Shown piece after piece: positions 17,451-29,650 of a stretch of DNA of 64,000 nucleotides. The stretch's first letter is position 1. The number at the start of each line of letters is the position of its first letter. The translations under genes were made by a program, and so were the position numbers. Below the pieces are notes generated by a model. It ran no database searches and was not told where the DNA came from. It saw nothing but the letters and a program-made list of their open reading frames with translations. Source of the stretch: Platynereis dumerilii (Eukaryota > Annelida > Polychaeta > Phyllodocida > Nereididae); the NCBI GenBank assembly GCA_026936325.1, contig JAPTHN010000076.1:310001-374000 (forward strand), written 5' to 3'.

Positions 17451-18785
17451 TCAATTGAAGTCATCGAAATAGCACCCCACAAATTTCACAAAAAGGGCAT
17501 CCAGAAAGCAAGTTTGCAGATGCTCCTTCTCATTTTCACAAGTGTCAAAAAAGAAACTGTACATGGCAGCACAGAAGGGGGAAGTGCCCGATGTTGATGT
17601 CAGGAAAAAAGTCAGCATATCATCTGAGGGCGTATTTAGAGAATAGTCTAAGTTTTCTAGCATCTCTCGCAGGAGATGCTCAAGGAGGCGCCAATTGTGG
17701 ATAGCAAATTGGCGGACCCTCAGTCCAGTGTCGAAGTTGTATTCTTGGGGGTTGTTTTCAGCATATTTCCTGGTCATTTTGATATAGAATCTTTTGCAGA
17801 CAGCAAAACAGAGATCATATGGTGTGGGACGCTCCAGCCTCAGCTCCATCAGGGTGTGAGTCGGGGGGAGAGGGGGTGCAGGTGGGAGGGAATAATCGAT
17901 GTTGATGTCATCCAGCAGATTGTTCGATAGGGAGGGGGGTGAGGGTGCTTCAGAATGGGGGGTCGAACTGCGCACGGCCATGGGATCAAAGGTGGAGTTC
18001 ATATCTGTGGGGTCGAGGGTAGTACTCATGCTGTCCACCAGGACTGAGGAGCATTCTTGGGTTTCGTCTGCCTGCAGAATGACATCAATGGGGTCTTCTT
18101 CTTCTTCTTCGGTAGCATCTCGAAAAGCTGCAGAGGACTGACTGGACATCTGGGGGAAGTGATCCAGCTGAACAACGTCGTAGTTATCTTCGTCGATCAC
18201 AATGGCCAATACCAGATTATTCAAGATAATGTCAGGGTCTCTGCTGGCTTCTTCCATCGTGGAGAAGTACTGGCACATGCCAGTGTTCAGACATTGTCTC
18301 CTGTAGAGAGGGAGAGTGTAAGACTCCTGCTGGGGGAGAACACGACGGCTGCACATTTCTATCAGTCTGGGCAGGTTATGTAGCAGCAAATCGTACTGCA
18401 TTGCAGAAAGTGGAGTGGAGAATTTCACTGGGGTAGAGTAGTTATGAGGAACGTCATACATCTGCCTGGTTTCAGTGATAACAGTCTCCCACACACCCTG
18501 ATAAGTACAACGTCTGGACAACTCTATGAGAGGAGAGACTGTGCTTCTGAAGGTGGAGAATAGGTCTATCTTCTCTCTATTTCGTCTCATCTGGTGCAGA
18601 AGTGATGGGAGGTCCTCACCTAGGACTATTGATGAGTCGGTGTAGCCTGCCACTTGGTGCTCAATCCTCAAATAGTGTTTGTCTATTGAAGAGCCCAGGA
18701 GTAGATCGAACTGCAGCTGACTGGGTCCATTTCTGGCCGAAAATGATGTCTGGATGTACATGTTGCGGTCAGTGAAGCTTGCCAT
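17451..18785 (-). CDS. 444-residue acidic protein, unknown family
   Basis: A single open frame from the ATG at 18,785 (context GCCATGG on the plus strand). Two probably folded parts flank an acidic, Ser/Thr/Pro-rich middle (about residues 215-310) with a Glu run and PPAPPLPP. The N-part has YLRIEHQVAGYTDSS; the C-part has YDLCFAVCKRFYIKMTRKY and ends in a Cys/Phe-rich stretch (FVKFVGCYFDDFN). No transmembrane segment or enzyme motif was seen. The layout of two ordered blocks with an acidic linker resembles viral early regulatory proteins, but that is inference. It converges with the genes at 14.9-16.4 kb and has a TAATAAAA box about 70 bp upstream. Confidence 0.75.
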   Translation of the reverse strand: MASFTDRNMYIQTSFSARNGPSQLQFDLLLGSSIDKHYLRIEHQVAGYTDSSIVLGEDLPSLLHQMRRNREKIDLFSTFRSTVSPLIELSRRCTYQGVWETVITETRQMYDVPHNYSTPVKFSTPLSAMQYDLLLHNLPRLIEMCSRRVLPQQESYTLPLYRRQCLNTGMCQYFSTMEEASRDPDIILNNLVLAIVIDEDNYDVVQLDHFPQMSSQSSAAFRDATEEEEEDPIDVILQADETQECSSVLVDSMSTTLDPTDMNSTFDPMAVRSSTPHSEAPSPPSLSNNLLDDINIDYSLPPAPPLPPTHTLMELRLERPTPYDLCFAVCKRFYIKMTRKYAENNPQEYNFDTGLRVRQFAIHNWRLLEHLLREMLENLDYSLNTPSDDMLTFFLTSTSGTSPFCAAMYSFFFDTCENEKEHLQTCFLDALFVKFVGCYFDDFN

Positions 18786-18964
18786 GGTGAATTGTTGGAG
18801 ATTCCTGGATACTCTGAGAGTGAGTGAGCAGACATCTCAAGTTCCATTTTATTAGCCTCCAGCGTCTAAAACAGTAGGTGGGAGGGGGGCAGGGGCCAGT
18901 GAGTCACGTGGGTGCGGCCATGCGTGCCATACCACTGCCAGTTCTCAAGCTACATGCGACTGCT
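18786..18964 (-). promoter_or_regulatory. Upstream region of the 444-residue gene
   Basis: On the minus strand a CTAATAAAATGG box near 18,850 could act as a TATA box for the gene starting at 18,785. A GAGTCACGTGGG word (E-box CACGTG) is near 18,902. Functional use is inferred from position. Confidence 0.35.
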
Positions 18965-19204
18965 TCAGTTGATTGTTGAATTCTCTTTACCCTTATTGTT
19001 GCTGATCCGATCAGAATGATCCAGGGCGGGGCTGGGCAACAAGATACCCAGACTACTGGATAGGAGGGCTGTCCACAGGTTAGAGTTTGGATGTCCCATT
19101 GCAAGGCAAGTAACGCAGGAAATTATTACAAAATATAACATAATTATTTGCCCAAAATATTTGATTTCTGTCCTTGGGGCCTCATATCCAAACAGGTACC
19201 ACAC
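18965..19204 (-). CDS. C-terminal segment of a small membrane protein gene interrupted by a transposon
   Basis: Leftward open segment beginning at the edge of the TIR element. It codes YLFGYEAPRTEIKYFG, then a hydrophobic span (IIMLYFVIISCVTCLAMG) likely to be a membrane anchor, then a polar tail ending ...KENSTIN. Together with the segment at 23,189-23,343 it marks a small gene into which the 4-kb element jumped. No family was recognised. Confidence 0.5.
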   Translation of the reverse strand: MWYLFGYEAPRTEIKYFGQIIMLYFVIISCVTCLAMGHPNSNLWTALLSSSLGILLPSPALDHSDRISNNKGKENSTIN

Positions 19205-19207
19205 ACT

Positions 19208-22200
19208 TAGTCCAGGCTCTGGCCTACAACCCCGTATACAATGCGAGCCGCAGAGAATTTGATGATTGAATCTTGTAGCTTAGTGTCCTAGCTTCCAAAA
19301 TCACACAGGTGGACGTTCCGATTTTACTGCGAATAGCCACTAGGGGGCGTTTTTCAAAATGGCCGCCGTTCTCAATCTCGCTATTCTATTTTCCTTAATT
19401 TTCAAGATACAATTTCATGCAACACCACTTTTTTGGGGTTTTCTGACCTGCAGAATCCATTTCTGAACTTACTTTTGTGATACAGTGTGTGTATCATGTG
19501 ATATTGCAATGGCTAATTTACATTTATGAAGACCGACGGTCAAATTCACTAAAATCGCCATAAATCTGCCTAATTCTTGTATCTAATCCCACTCCAGCAG
19601 CCAGATTGGTGTAATGTGTGACTTACAAAGGTTCAGGAAACTTAACTTGGGGTTCAACCAGGTCTGGGGACAATTTATTTGGCCCAGAACCAGGCCTATA
19701 TTCAGTTTTGACAGGCAGAGAATGGTCGAAAAGCAAAATAATTGCCTAAAAATCACAAATTTGGTTATTTAAACAGCAAATAAAGGATGGAACTGCCTCA
19801 GATTAATACATTATTTTCTTCCTGCATAATTTCAGAGTGTTCTTTGCAAAAAAATTGGTCTCTGAAATTTTTTTCGTGACAAATAAAGTCAGAAAGCAGC
19901 TGCATCCTTCCAAATTATTTTTCTCTTGCCATTCTATTTTCCTTAATTTTAAAGATACAATTTCATGCAACACCACTTTTTGGGGGTTTTCTGAAAGGCA
20001 GAATCCATTTCTGAACTTACTTTTGTGGTATAGTGTGTGTATCATGTGATATTGCAATGCCTAATTTATATATAAATGAACACCGATGAAGACCAAATTG
20101 TTAAATTCACACAAATTTCCACAAATCTGCCTAATTCTTGTATCTAATCCCACTCCAGCAGCCAGAATGGTGTAATTTGTGAGTTGATGAGGTTTAGGAA
20201 ACTTAATTTGGGGTTGAACCAGGTCTGGGAACATTTTATTTGGACCAGGACCAGGCCTGTCTTCAGTTTTGACTGGCAAAGACAAAACAATTGTCTAATT
20301 GACCCAACTTAGGTTTTTAAAACACCAAATAAAGGATGGAACTGCCTAAAATTAGTACACATTTTGCTTCTTGCATGATTTCAGAGTGTTCTTTGTGAAA
20401 AGAGCAGTTACTGTGGTGGAAATAGGACTGTAGTGTCAAAAATATTGTTATTTTTTAGATTGTCAAGAATGGACCGTGTAATAAACATTACAGGTCCTGT
20501 CTAACTTTTTTTATTCATCCTACTCGCAACTACATATGTAGATTTATCATATGACTTATTAAGATTTATGATCACTTATTTGGATAGAACTGGTTTATCT
20601 TTTGTTTTGATGGGCATAAAATAGTTGCAAAGCAAAATAACCACCAAAAAATAATAACTAGAAATTTTGGTATTTATTCAAACAACAACGTCTACTTTTT
20701 TAAAAGTGAAACTCCCTTCCAATTAGTCAATACCTGATACTTCAGTTCTGAAACAAGTACAGAGTGCCATTTGCAGTATGAGTATCATGCTGTAAACCTA
20801 CCAAAATAGTGCAAAATGCTCAGCGTTGCTGCAACAATGGCTGTTTTAATTATCATCATAATCAACAACTGAATGACCCTTGACAAAAAACCTTTGCACA
20901 TGCGTATATCTGCTTAATATATAGGGTTAGCAGTCACAATTGACAAAAGTGAAAACAAGAAGGAAAAAAATCGTCATACGGTTGTCATATTTTGCAAATC
21001 ATCTTTTACTTTCTATCATGAATAATGAATTTTTGTACTGTGTACACAGTACAGTTCAAAGTGGAGTTGGTTTATCAGATTTCTACACCAACGTTTTTAC
21101 ACTCTTTGAGATGACACATTCATTGGGGATTTAACACACAGTTCATAATTAAAAAAAATTGAAATTGAATGAATATCCTGTGGGGTTAAAAATGTTGCTA
21201 ATGCAGCCGTTTGTGTTAGTTTCCTCTGTCTCAAAAAAATTGCTCCGTCAAAAGCACACAAATGATGTGAGAAAATATACCAAAACAGTGTGTATGTACA
21301 CGGCAAAGGATATTGTCATAATAATTCCTTACCTTTAGAAAAAACTTAAGCATTAGGCAAGGTTGTCAGTTTCACACCATTTGGCCCTCAAAGCTGCTCA
21401 AGCAATGTACATCATAGAAAATAATAATCAGGAAACTACTCTGATTAAGTAGAAATACAATTCTGAAAAAAAAAGCACCAAAGACACTGGATGCTCTAGT
21501 CCACTTCTTTTCTGTACAGTCTACCTTAACACTTCAGAATCATGTTTTTGCAAAATCCCACAACTCTCATTGCTCAGCATATCCCTTACTGGAACAACAT
21601 AGTAGCTGAAATGTAAAACAACCACAAAAAACAATAGACATTTGTGTGAGTAGCATTATGCTGTCCAGCCAGGGTTCTAAAGCCTTTGTCTGAATGATAA
21701 TAGTTACGAGCATTAAGTATTGGTATTGACCATTATTAAGTGTCTCATGTTGGCCAAGTAAGTTTTGATTTTGGCCAATTGGATACTTCGTATTAGATAG
21801 AATTAAGTATCATAACCTGAATGTTCCCAATGAGCATCTGACTGCATTTGACATCAGAGGGATGACACATTTCATCAGTTAAGACTTTTAGTAATTTATG
21901 ATCAAAACGTAGACAGTTAATTTTTTATTTGTCATATATCAATGACTTACCAGATAATATTCTGGAACATAGCATCATATTTTCAGCATAACTGGCATGT
22001 GCATGATCACTTAATTAATCCAAATTTATGTAAGAAGTGAAGAATACATGATTGCTTTAGAGTCCAATAGCAGATAAAGTTTTAGGAATGACCAAATTTG
22101 TTGAGAGGGGTAATTTTGTTTGTAGTAATTTTATTTTTCCCAAAACAATAGATAGAATACCCTAAATGTATGTCTAGAAACCTTAACAATAGTACACATA

Positions 22201-23185
22201 GATCAATCCACCAACTCGGATTGGTCTACATTCAAGAATGAGAGTATGACATTTAAAAAATTTTGAACTTATTTGACTTAATTTTGTAACGTAAAAGTAG
22301 AATTTTCAGCCATGTTCTACCTGTCAAAATCTAAAAGATATACTTTGTTCTTGCCAAAAAGATTATAAGAAATCTAATTAAGCCACAGTATAAATTATCA
22401 AGTTTGTTGGGGTGGGTTAAATAGAAGAATGAGAAGGGTGTTAGATTTAAATACCAATTTCAGAAATCTGAAAAATAATTTGGAAGGATGCAGCTGCTTT
22501 CTGACTTTATTTGACACGAACAAAATTACAGTGACCAATCTTTTTGCAAAGAACACTCTGAAATTATACAGGAAGCAAAGAACGTATTAATCTGAGGCAG
22601 TTCCATCCTTTATTTGCTGTTTATATAACCAAATTTGTGATTTTTAGGCAATTATTTTGCTTTTCGACCATTCTCTGCCTGTCAAAATTGAATATAGACC
22701 TGGTTCTTGGCCAAATAAATTGTCTCCAGACCTGGTTTAATCCCAAGTTAAGTTTCCTGAACCTTTATAAGTCACACATTACACCAATCTGGCTGCTGGA
22801 GTGGGATTAGATACAAGAATTAGGCAGATTTATGGCGATTTTAGTGAATTTGACCGTCGGTCTTCATAAATGTAAATTAGCCATTGCAATATCACATGAT
22901 ACACACACTGTATCACAAAAGTAAGTTCAGAAATGGATTCTGCAGGTCAGAAAACCCCAAAAAAGTGGTGTTGCATGAAATTGTATCTTGAAAATTAAGG
23001 AAAATAGAATAGCGAGATTGAGAACGGCGGCCATTTTGAAAAACGCCCCCTAGTGGCCATTCGCAGTAAAATCGGAACGTCCACCTGTGTGATTTTGGAA
23101 GCTAGGACACTAAGCTACAAGATTCAACCATCAAATTCTCTGCGGCTCGCATTGTATACGGGGTTGTAGGTCAGAGCCAGGACTA
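19208..23185. mobile_element. Non-autonomous TIR DNA transposon, about 4 kb, long inverted arms
   Basis: Inverted arms of about 700 bp (19,208-19,925 and 22,468-23,185) start TAGTCC(A/T)GGCTCTG. They are flanked by ACT on both sides (19,205-19,207 and 23,186-23,188), a probable 3-bp target duplication. The left arm's inner part is repeated in tandem (about 19,380-19,860 and 19,930-20,400). The middle (20.4-22.4 kb) is AT-rich and has no transposase. The arms are well over 90 percent alike by eye, so the insertion is recent. The superfamily is not assigned. Confidence 0.85.
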
Positions 23186-23188
23186 ACT

Positions 23189-23343
23189 AGCGTTGTCGAC
23201 AGTGTCGCTGGCATCATTTGCTTCTTCTAAATCCTGTTCCTGGAATGTTGCCTCACTATTTTGCTCCCTTTCAAGATTGACAGCTGTGTCCTGCAGGGGG
23301 ACGCTGCTGGCCTGCAGAAAAGTGACGTCTGAGGTGGTCATGC
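23189..23343 (-). CDS. N-terminal segment of the interrupted small gene
   Basis: Leftward ATG at 23,343 codes an acidic, polar start (MTTSDVTFLQASSVPLQ, then Glu/Gln/Asp-rich) that stays open up to the edge of the TIR element. It is short and of unknown family. It pairs by position with the membrane segment at 18,965-19,204. Confidence 0.5.
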
Positions 23344-24690
23344 TGATCTGTACTGATGAGCGGTAGAGTAGGAACTGATCTGCTGGCTATGAGTGCAGCA
23401 GTATTAAAAGTCAACTTTTGAGACTTCTTATTCTTTACAAAGAAAGAGACAAAATGTTCTTAATAGTGTCAATAAGCGGGCAGAAGGAGAAACAAAATGT
23501 TCTAAATAGACATTCGCTCTAATTTGCTGGTTATTTTGGCTTTCTCCAGTTTCAATTTCTTTTCTCATCTAACAACAGAGTCCCGAGGTGCTAATGTTAC
23601 TGAACAGTGCTAATAACTAGCAAATGGTGGCAGTGGTGGGAGCACCTGCTGAGCACAACAACCTTGGTAATGTTGAGAGGGGGTGTGAATCAATTAAGCA
23701 GAATGGAGGTACACAGAGGAGGGACATTTTTTGCTCCCCTCCTATGGATGGAGTGATTCTTAATAGGGAATGTCAGCAGGGGAGTTACACTAAAAATTGG
23801 CTTGCCCACATGCTTGTATGGCATTGAATTGTGAGGGACTTTAAAGAGCTTTGGATTTTTTTCTTGACATGCCCTGAGTACATATATTGTGTCAACTTCA
23901 GCTTCCTAGATTTTGAAATTATTCAGATAAAAAAGGGGACATAGCTACATTTGCTTAAGGAAGACTAAGAGAACAACAAAATAGAAAAAATACACCAGAT
24001 TAGAATATAATTGACTTACCCACATGCTTGTATGGAATTGAATTGTGAGGGGACTTTAAAAAGCTTTGGAAAAAAAGCCAAATAGCTACCTTTGCTTAAG
24101 GAAGGATAAGAGAACAACAAAATAGAAAAAAATACACTAGATTAGAATATAATACCTCTATCTGAAACATTGGGAAGGAACTTTTGGGAGTGCTTCATAT
24201 ACAAATTAACATACACTGTCAGCTCCATTTTATGAGGTATGTTAAAGAATAGAAGGCTGTCACAGTTACCAATTGATCTTCTTGACTGTCTTTTCATGGT
24301 GCAGGAGATAGAGTTAATCAAAGTGACTTATGTTAATTTAAACACTTTAATCAAGGATCATGTCATTGATTAATGATCTTTGAATACATTAAAATGGGAG
24401 CAGAGCTAGGATGGCCATGTTCTTGCATACATTAAAATGGTCTAGGGATCAGATGGTCAGACTTGGGCACAGATCAGATGGCCAGGTCTCTCTAGATTGC
24501 AAAATAGCATTGATCAAAAAAGCCATTAAGGATGGCAATAAAGCCTTTATGTAGTGATGAGCATGTTTTTGTATTAAAAAAGGTTGGATAAGCTCATATT
24601 TTGATGGAATTTTAATCAAAATCAATTCTAGATGGAGGGGGTGGGCGTTTATTAGGGGGTGTGCTTTTAATAGAGAAAATACGGTATATA
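23344..24690. repeat. Gene-free stretch with a local duplication
   Basis: No gene found. Two copies of CCCACATGCTTGTATGG, each followed by AATTGAATTGTGAGG or a near match and then ACTTTAAA and AGCTTTGGA, lie at about 23,806-23,860 and 24,019-24,072. Both are followed by a common tail with GAGAACAACAAAATAG. The right end of the Polinton could lie here, but its left repeat is outside the window for comparison. Confidence 0.5.
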
Positions 24691-24699
24691 GTGCCGCGG

Positions 24700-25175
24700 A
24701 ACACCGAGTATAGATTTATACCCCATAACGTTTACAATACCACATGAAAAAGCAGTGGATATATCCCATGTGGTATTGTGTTGTATACTCAATGGTTTTT
24801 TGTATACCACATGGTTTGATCATTGTTGATGATGTCATTGCATTGTTTGCCACTGTGACGTCATGCCCATGGTGACGTCACAACATTGTGACATCATCAG
24901 TTGAGCTGCTATCTGTGCTCTGATTGACTGAGACCACTGTTGAGTATTGATCATTTGAGTAAAGTTCAGCTTTCTTTGGAGTTACATAATGGGGTATAAA
25001 TAAGACCAAATGGCTGTATGGTGGTATTTTGAGATGTACTCCCACTCGTGAAGATATCCTGAGTCCTCTGTACCCACTCGTGCTGACGCACTCGTGGGTA
25101 CAGAGGACTCAGGATATCTTCAACTCGTGGAGTACATCTCAAAATACCACCATACCCATTTGGTCTTATTATAGT
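24700..25175. mobile_element. Foldback/MITE-like element with long hairpin and two CRE palindromes
   Basis: A nearly perfect hairpin (arms about 24,999-25,082 and 25,089-25,170, loop of about 6 bp) begins AATAAGACCAAATGG. Upstream, TGACGTCA occurs twice (24,856-24,863 and 24,873-24,880). A diverged relative lies at about 45,460-45,840, showing it is an interspersed family. Confidence 0.75.
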
Positions 25176-26400
25176 CCCATGTTTTGCCCCCACCATAGGC
25201 CAATTCTAGATAATGTTATGGCCCTGCATCTCTGTTTTACCCACAGCACAGGCCTGTACCAAGTACAGAAACAAATGGCAATTTAATGCTAATTTTTTAA
25301 TGGTGGCAGCCGTGTTGAAATTCAGGCAGGATGAGAGCTTTTGAAGTGTTCAGTGCATGAGATGGTAACTAAACTGGTGCTAACTCCTGACTTTTGAAAA
25401 GCGGAGACTCTCAATCCAGGATTCACGAAATTTGCCTTCGACAAAACGTCTTTCTCCTTCCTGACTTATCAGTAACTCGAAGACACATGAAACAGACTCT
25501 TACTAAACGCTAAGACTCATTGTGAGGAAGGTGACCAATTCATTTTCGAACAATATTAAAACACCACTCATCAGAAATTATTTGAAGACTAACTGCATTT
25601 TTTTTTTTAAATATGCAAGAAAGAAATTTGATGGCAAATTTTTAGATTGACTTGCAGATTTTGATAGTCCGACAAAATCGGACTCAAAACGAAGTTTCTT
25701 GAACCCCGACAGCATATTTCGGTCTAAATTTAAACAGACAATCTCAATACATTTAAACCAGTGCCTTAACCAGCTAGGCTACCGTTAAATGCCATTGGAC
25801 AATCAGCCCTAATATAGATCTATACTAATGACTACTGCAAAGAAAATTGGACAATTAACTACATGTCAAAAATATAATTTTTCAGCTTAAACTAATTTAA
25901 TAGACTAAGCTCTCTCAAATCACAATGTCCAGAGTGAGGAGGCTTGATTATTCCAAATAGGTCAGCCGAATAACATGCAGAAAAATAAAGGGACATATTG
26001 ATATTTAAAAAGATACTGGAAATCACAATTAAACTTTTCTACGATAACATTGTTATTATCACACCTGTTGATGTTGTGTAGAATTTTTGATCAACTTCGC
26101 AGCGGCTGCAGCCTTATCTTGAATACCAACAGGGGCAAAATAGATCTATACCTTTTTGAGCCAAATTGATAGAGTCACCTTAAGGCCTAACAATGAAAAC
26201 ATGACAAACAAAGTGAAATATCTTTCTATATGTATGTATTATAAAAGACATTAATTTGTCACATATGATAACACTCAGATTGTGCTTATAAATATACTAT
26301 ATTATATTATGTATACAGACATTACATATATATATTGATATAATGTCACACACATTGCAATGTTGGTAACATCTTCAATTGTGTCAACTCCAAACCCCTG
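25176..26400. other. Unannotated AT-rich stretch
   Basis: No gene, no clear repeat structure. A short AT-rich alternating tract (TATATTATATTATG) lies near 26,290-26,340. Confidence 0.5.
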
Positions 26401-27024
26401 TTATGTCACTAATTTTTTTATTAGCATTCACCAATACTTGGTGAATGGTATTGTTTTTGCTCTTATTATTATTATTCAGGCCACCTAAAATTGGAGAAAG
26501 TTAATGAAAGTTGGTGGATAGGTAGTCCTAAGTGAGAGGAGAAGTTGTGCAAAATTTTTTTGACATTGACCTATTTTTGGAGGTCAGAGGTCACCTCAAA
26601 GTCAAATTTTCCAAAATTTCAAAGTGGATTATCTCTTTTAATATCATTGTTAGAAAATTAGGACTTAGGAACCTTTATATAAACATGCGTTGCTACATTT
26701 TTGGCCTATATCGTTTATTGGGAGATGAGGGTAAAGGGGTATTTACCCCCTTTTGACAAAAACCAGTTGCCCATGTTTTCAGAGAAAACTATAATGGCTA
26801 GAGGCTCGGTTTTTGCTGTAATTGATAGCCTGACTACTCATCCAGGGTAAGACACCTTTTATATTTTGATCAAACAAGGGGTTTTTGAGTTATGGGACTT
26901 TCAAAAATGGGTGTTTTGTCCAAAAAGTGAAAACATTTTTTAACTTTGGTTTCAATGGAGGGAATTTCATGAAACTTGGTGTGTATATAGTATTCATTAA
27001 TTACAGACACATTATAAAATAAAA

Positions 27025-29650
27025 ATGACGTTTTGGGGGTAATTACCCCAAAAGGGGTGATTGACTCTAACTTGTGATTAAAATGGACGAATTTCTCCAA
27101 ATTTTGATATTGACATGGGGACATAATGCAAGTATGATTTTGATGTCAAGGGGTAATTTACCCCCTTATTCTGGATCGAAAGGGGTGAATATGTGTTTTG
27201 AACTGTTATTGCGTATTTATAGGTTATCCCATGGCTTGGACAGTATTTCCCTGATATTGTCACCAGAGACTCAGTATTTTCCCGAGACCCGAAGGGTCGA
27301 GGGAAAATACTGGTCGAGGGTGACAATATCAGGGAAATACTGCCCAAGCCATAGGATAATCTTTTTATCCTATGTCATATTTTCCCCCTAAATGCCATAT
27401 TTTCCCTCTAAATGCCATATTTTCCCTCTAAATGTCGTATTTTCCCTCTAACTTTAATGTCATATTTTCCCTCTAAATTCCATATATTTTCCCTCTAAAT
27501 TCCATATTTTCCCTCTAAATTCCATATTTTCCCCTCTAAATATCATATCCTCCCTCATTTTGCCATATCCTCCCTCATTTTGCCATATCCTCCCTCATTT
27601 TGCCATATCCTCCCTCATTTTGCCATATCCTCCCTCATTTTGCCATATCTTCCCTCATTTTGTCATATTTTCCCTCATATCCTGCCTGATTTTTTTATAT
27701 TTCCCAGGGAAAAACACCAGTATCAGGGAAAAAAGTGACCTTGACATGGGATAATGAATGATACAATAGGCATCGTTTGAGACTTTCCTTCGTGCTGTGG
27801 ATGTTCCTGGATAAGAATTGTCGTTTTTAGGTAATTACCCCAAAAAGGGGTAAAAAGTCATAACTTTTGATTGACTTGGACGATTTTCTCCAAATTTTGC
27901 ACAGGTTTAGTATCTTGACATTGGGACATAATGCAAGTACGATTTTGATGTCATGGGGTAATTTACCCCCATATTCAAGATCGAAAGGGGTGAATATGTG
28001 TTTTGAGCAGTTCTTAACTTTGCAATGGTATAATAGGCATCGGTTGGGACTTTACTTCACAATACAGATGTCTTTAGGTGAAAATTGTCATTTTAAGGTA
28101 ATTACCCAAAAAAGGGGGTAAATATTGATAACTTTTGATTGACTTGGACGATTTTCTTCAAATTTTGCGCAGGTTTAGTATCTTGACATTGGGACATAAT
28201 GCAAGTATGATTTTGATGTCATGGGGTAATTTACCCCCATATTCAAGATCGAAAGGGGTGAATATGTATTTTGAGCAGTTCTTGTCTTTCCAATTGTACA
28301 ATTGGCATCGGTTGGGACATTACTTCACACCATTGATGTCTTTGGGTTAAAATTGCCATTTTTAGGTAAAAACCCCCAAAAAGGGGTAAATATTCATAAC
28401 TTTTGACTTACTTGGACGATTTCCTTCAAATTTTGCACAAGTTTAGTATCTTGGCATGGGCACATAATGCAAGTATGATTTTGATGTCATGGGTTAATTT
28501 ACCCCCATATTCAGGATCGAAAGGGGCGAATATGTGTTTTGAGCAGTTCTTATCTTTGCAATGGTATAACAGGCATCGGTTGGGACTTTACTTCACACCA
28601 TTGATGTTTTTGGGTTAAAATTGCCGTTTTTAGGTAATTACCCCGAAAAAGGGGTAAATATTCATAACTTTTGATTGACTTGGACGATTTTCTTCAAATT
28701 TTGCACAGGTTTAGTATCTTGACATGGGGACATAATGCAAGTACGATATGGATGTCATGGGGTTATTTACCCCCATATTCCGGATCGAAAGGGGTGAATA
28801 TGTGTTTTGAGCAGTTCTTATCTTTGCAATGGTATAACAGGTATCGGTTGGGACTTTACTTCACACCATTGATGTTTTTGGGTTAAAATTGCCGTTTTTA
28901 GGTAATTACCCCAAAAAAGGGGTAAATATTCATAACTTTTGATTGACTTGGACGATTTTCTTCAAATTTTGCACAGGTTTAGTATCTTGACATGGGGGCA
29001 TAATGCAAGTACGATATGGATGTCATGGGGTTATTTACCCGCATATTCCGGATTGAAAGGGGTGAGTATGTGTTTTGAGCAGTTCTTATCTTTGCAATGG
29101 TATAACAGGCATCGGTTGGGACTCTACATCACACCATTGATGTGTTTGGGTTAAAATTGCCGTTTTTAGGTAATTACCCCAAAAAGGGGTAGATATTCAT
29201 AACTTTTGATTGACTTGGACGATTTCCTTCAAATTTTGCACAAGTTTAGTATCTTGACATGGGCACATTATGCAAGTATGATTTTGATGTCACGGGTTAA
29301 TTTACCCCCATATTCAGGATCGAAAGGGGCGAATATGTGTTTTGAGTGGTTCTTATATTTGCAATGGTATAACAGGCATCAGTTGGGACTTTACTTCACA
29401 CCATTGATGTTTTTGGGTTAAAATTGCCGTTTTTATGTAATTACCCCAAAAAAGGGGTAAATATTCATAACTTTTGATTTACTTGGACGATTTTCTTCAA
29501 ATTTTGCACAGGTTTAGTATCTTGACATGGGGACATAATTCAAGTTTGACTTTGACGTTACGGGGTAATTTACCCTCAAAATCAATGCCGAAAGGGATGA
29601 ACAAGTATTTTGAGCAGTTTTTGTGTTTTCAATGGTATATTCGGTTATGT
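27025..29650. repeat. 268-bp satellite array, about eight units
   Basis: Units start at about 27,025 (interrupted), 27,830, 28,098, 28,366, 28,634, 28,902, 29,170 and 29,437. Each contains GGTAATTACCCC(A)AAAA palindromic blocks, TTTTGATTGACTTGGACGAT, GACATAATGCAAGTA and AGGGGTGAATATGTG. Units from 28,366 on are most alike. Diverged related words (CCCCTTTTGGGG type) precede the array from about 26,420. 268 is not a multiple of three, so it is not a coding repeat. Confidence 0.9.
27223..27756. mobile_element. Hairpin plus minisatellite element inserted in the first satellite unit
   Basis: The ends TTATCCCATGGCTTGG and CCTTGACATGGGATAA are inverted repeats. Next to the left end is a hairpin of about 140 bp centred near 27,290. 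The rest is a minisatellite: about 19-bp units CCATATTTTCCCTCTAAAT (27,395-27,540) turning into 20-bp units GCCATATCCTCCCTCATTTT (six copies to about 27,680). Satellite sequence resumes right after the insert. Confidence 0.7.

Noticed and set aside
24966-25286. Paired frames on both strands near 25 kb
   Set aside because: They are also products of a long inverted repeat, not genes.
27074-27391. Frames on both strands with similar products
   Set aside because: They read the two arms of one DNA hairpin.
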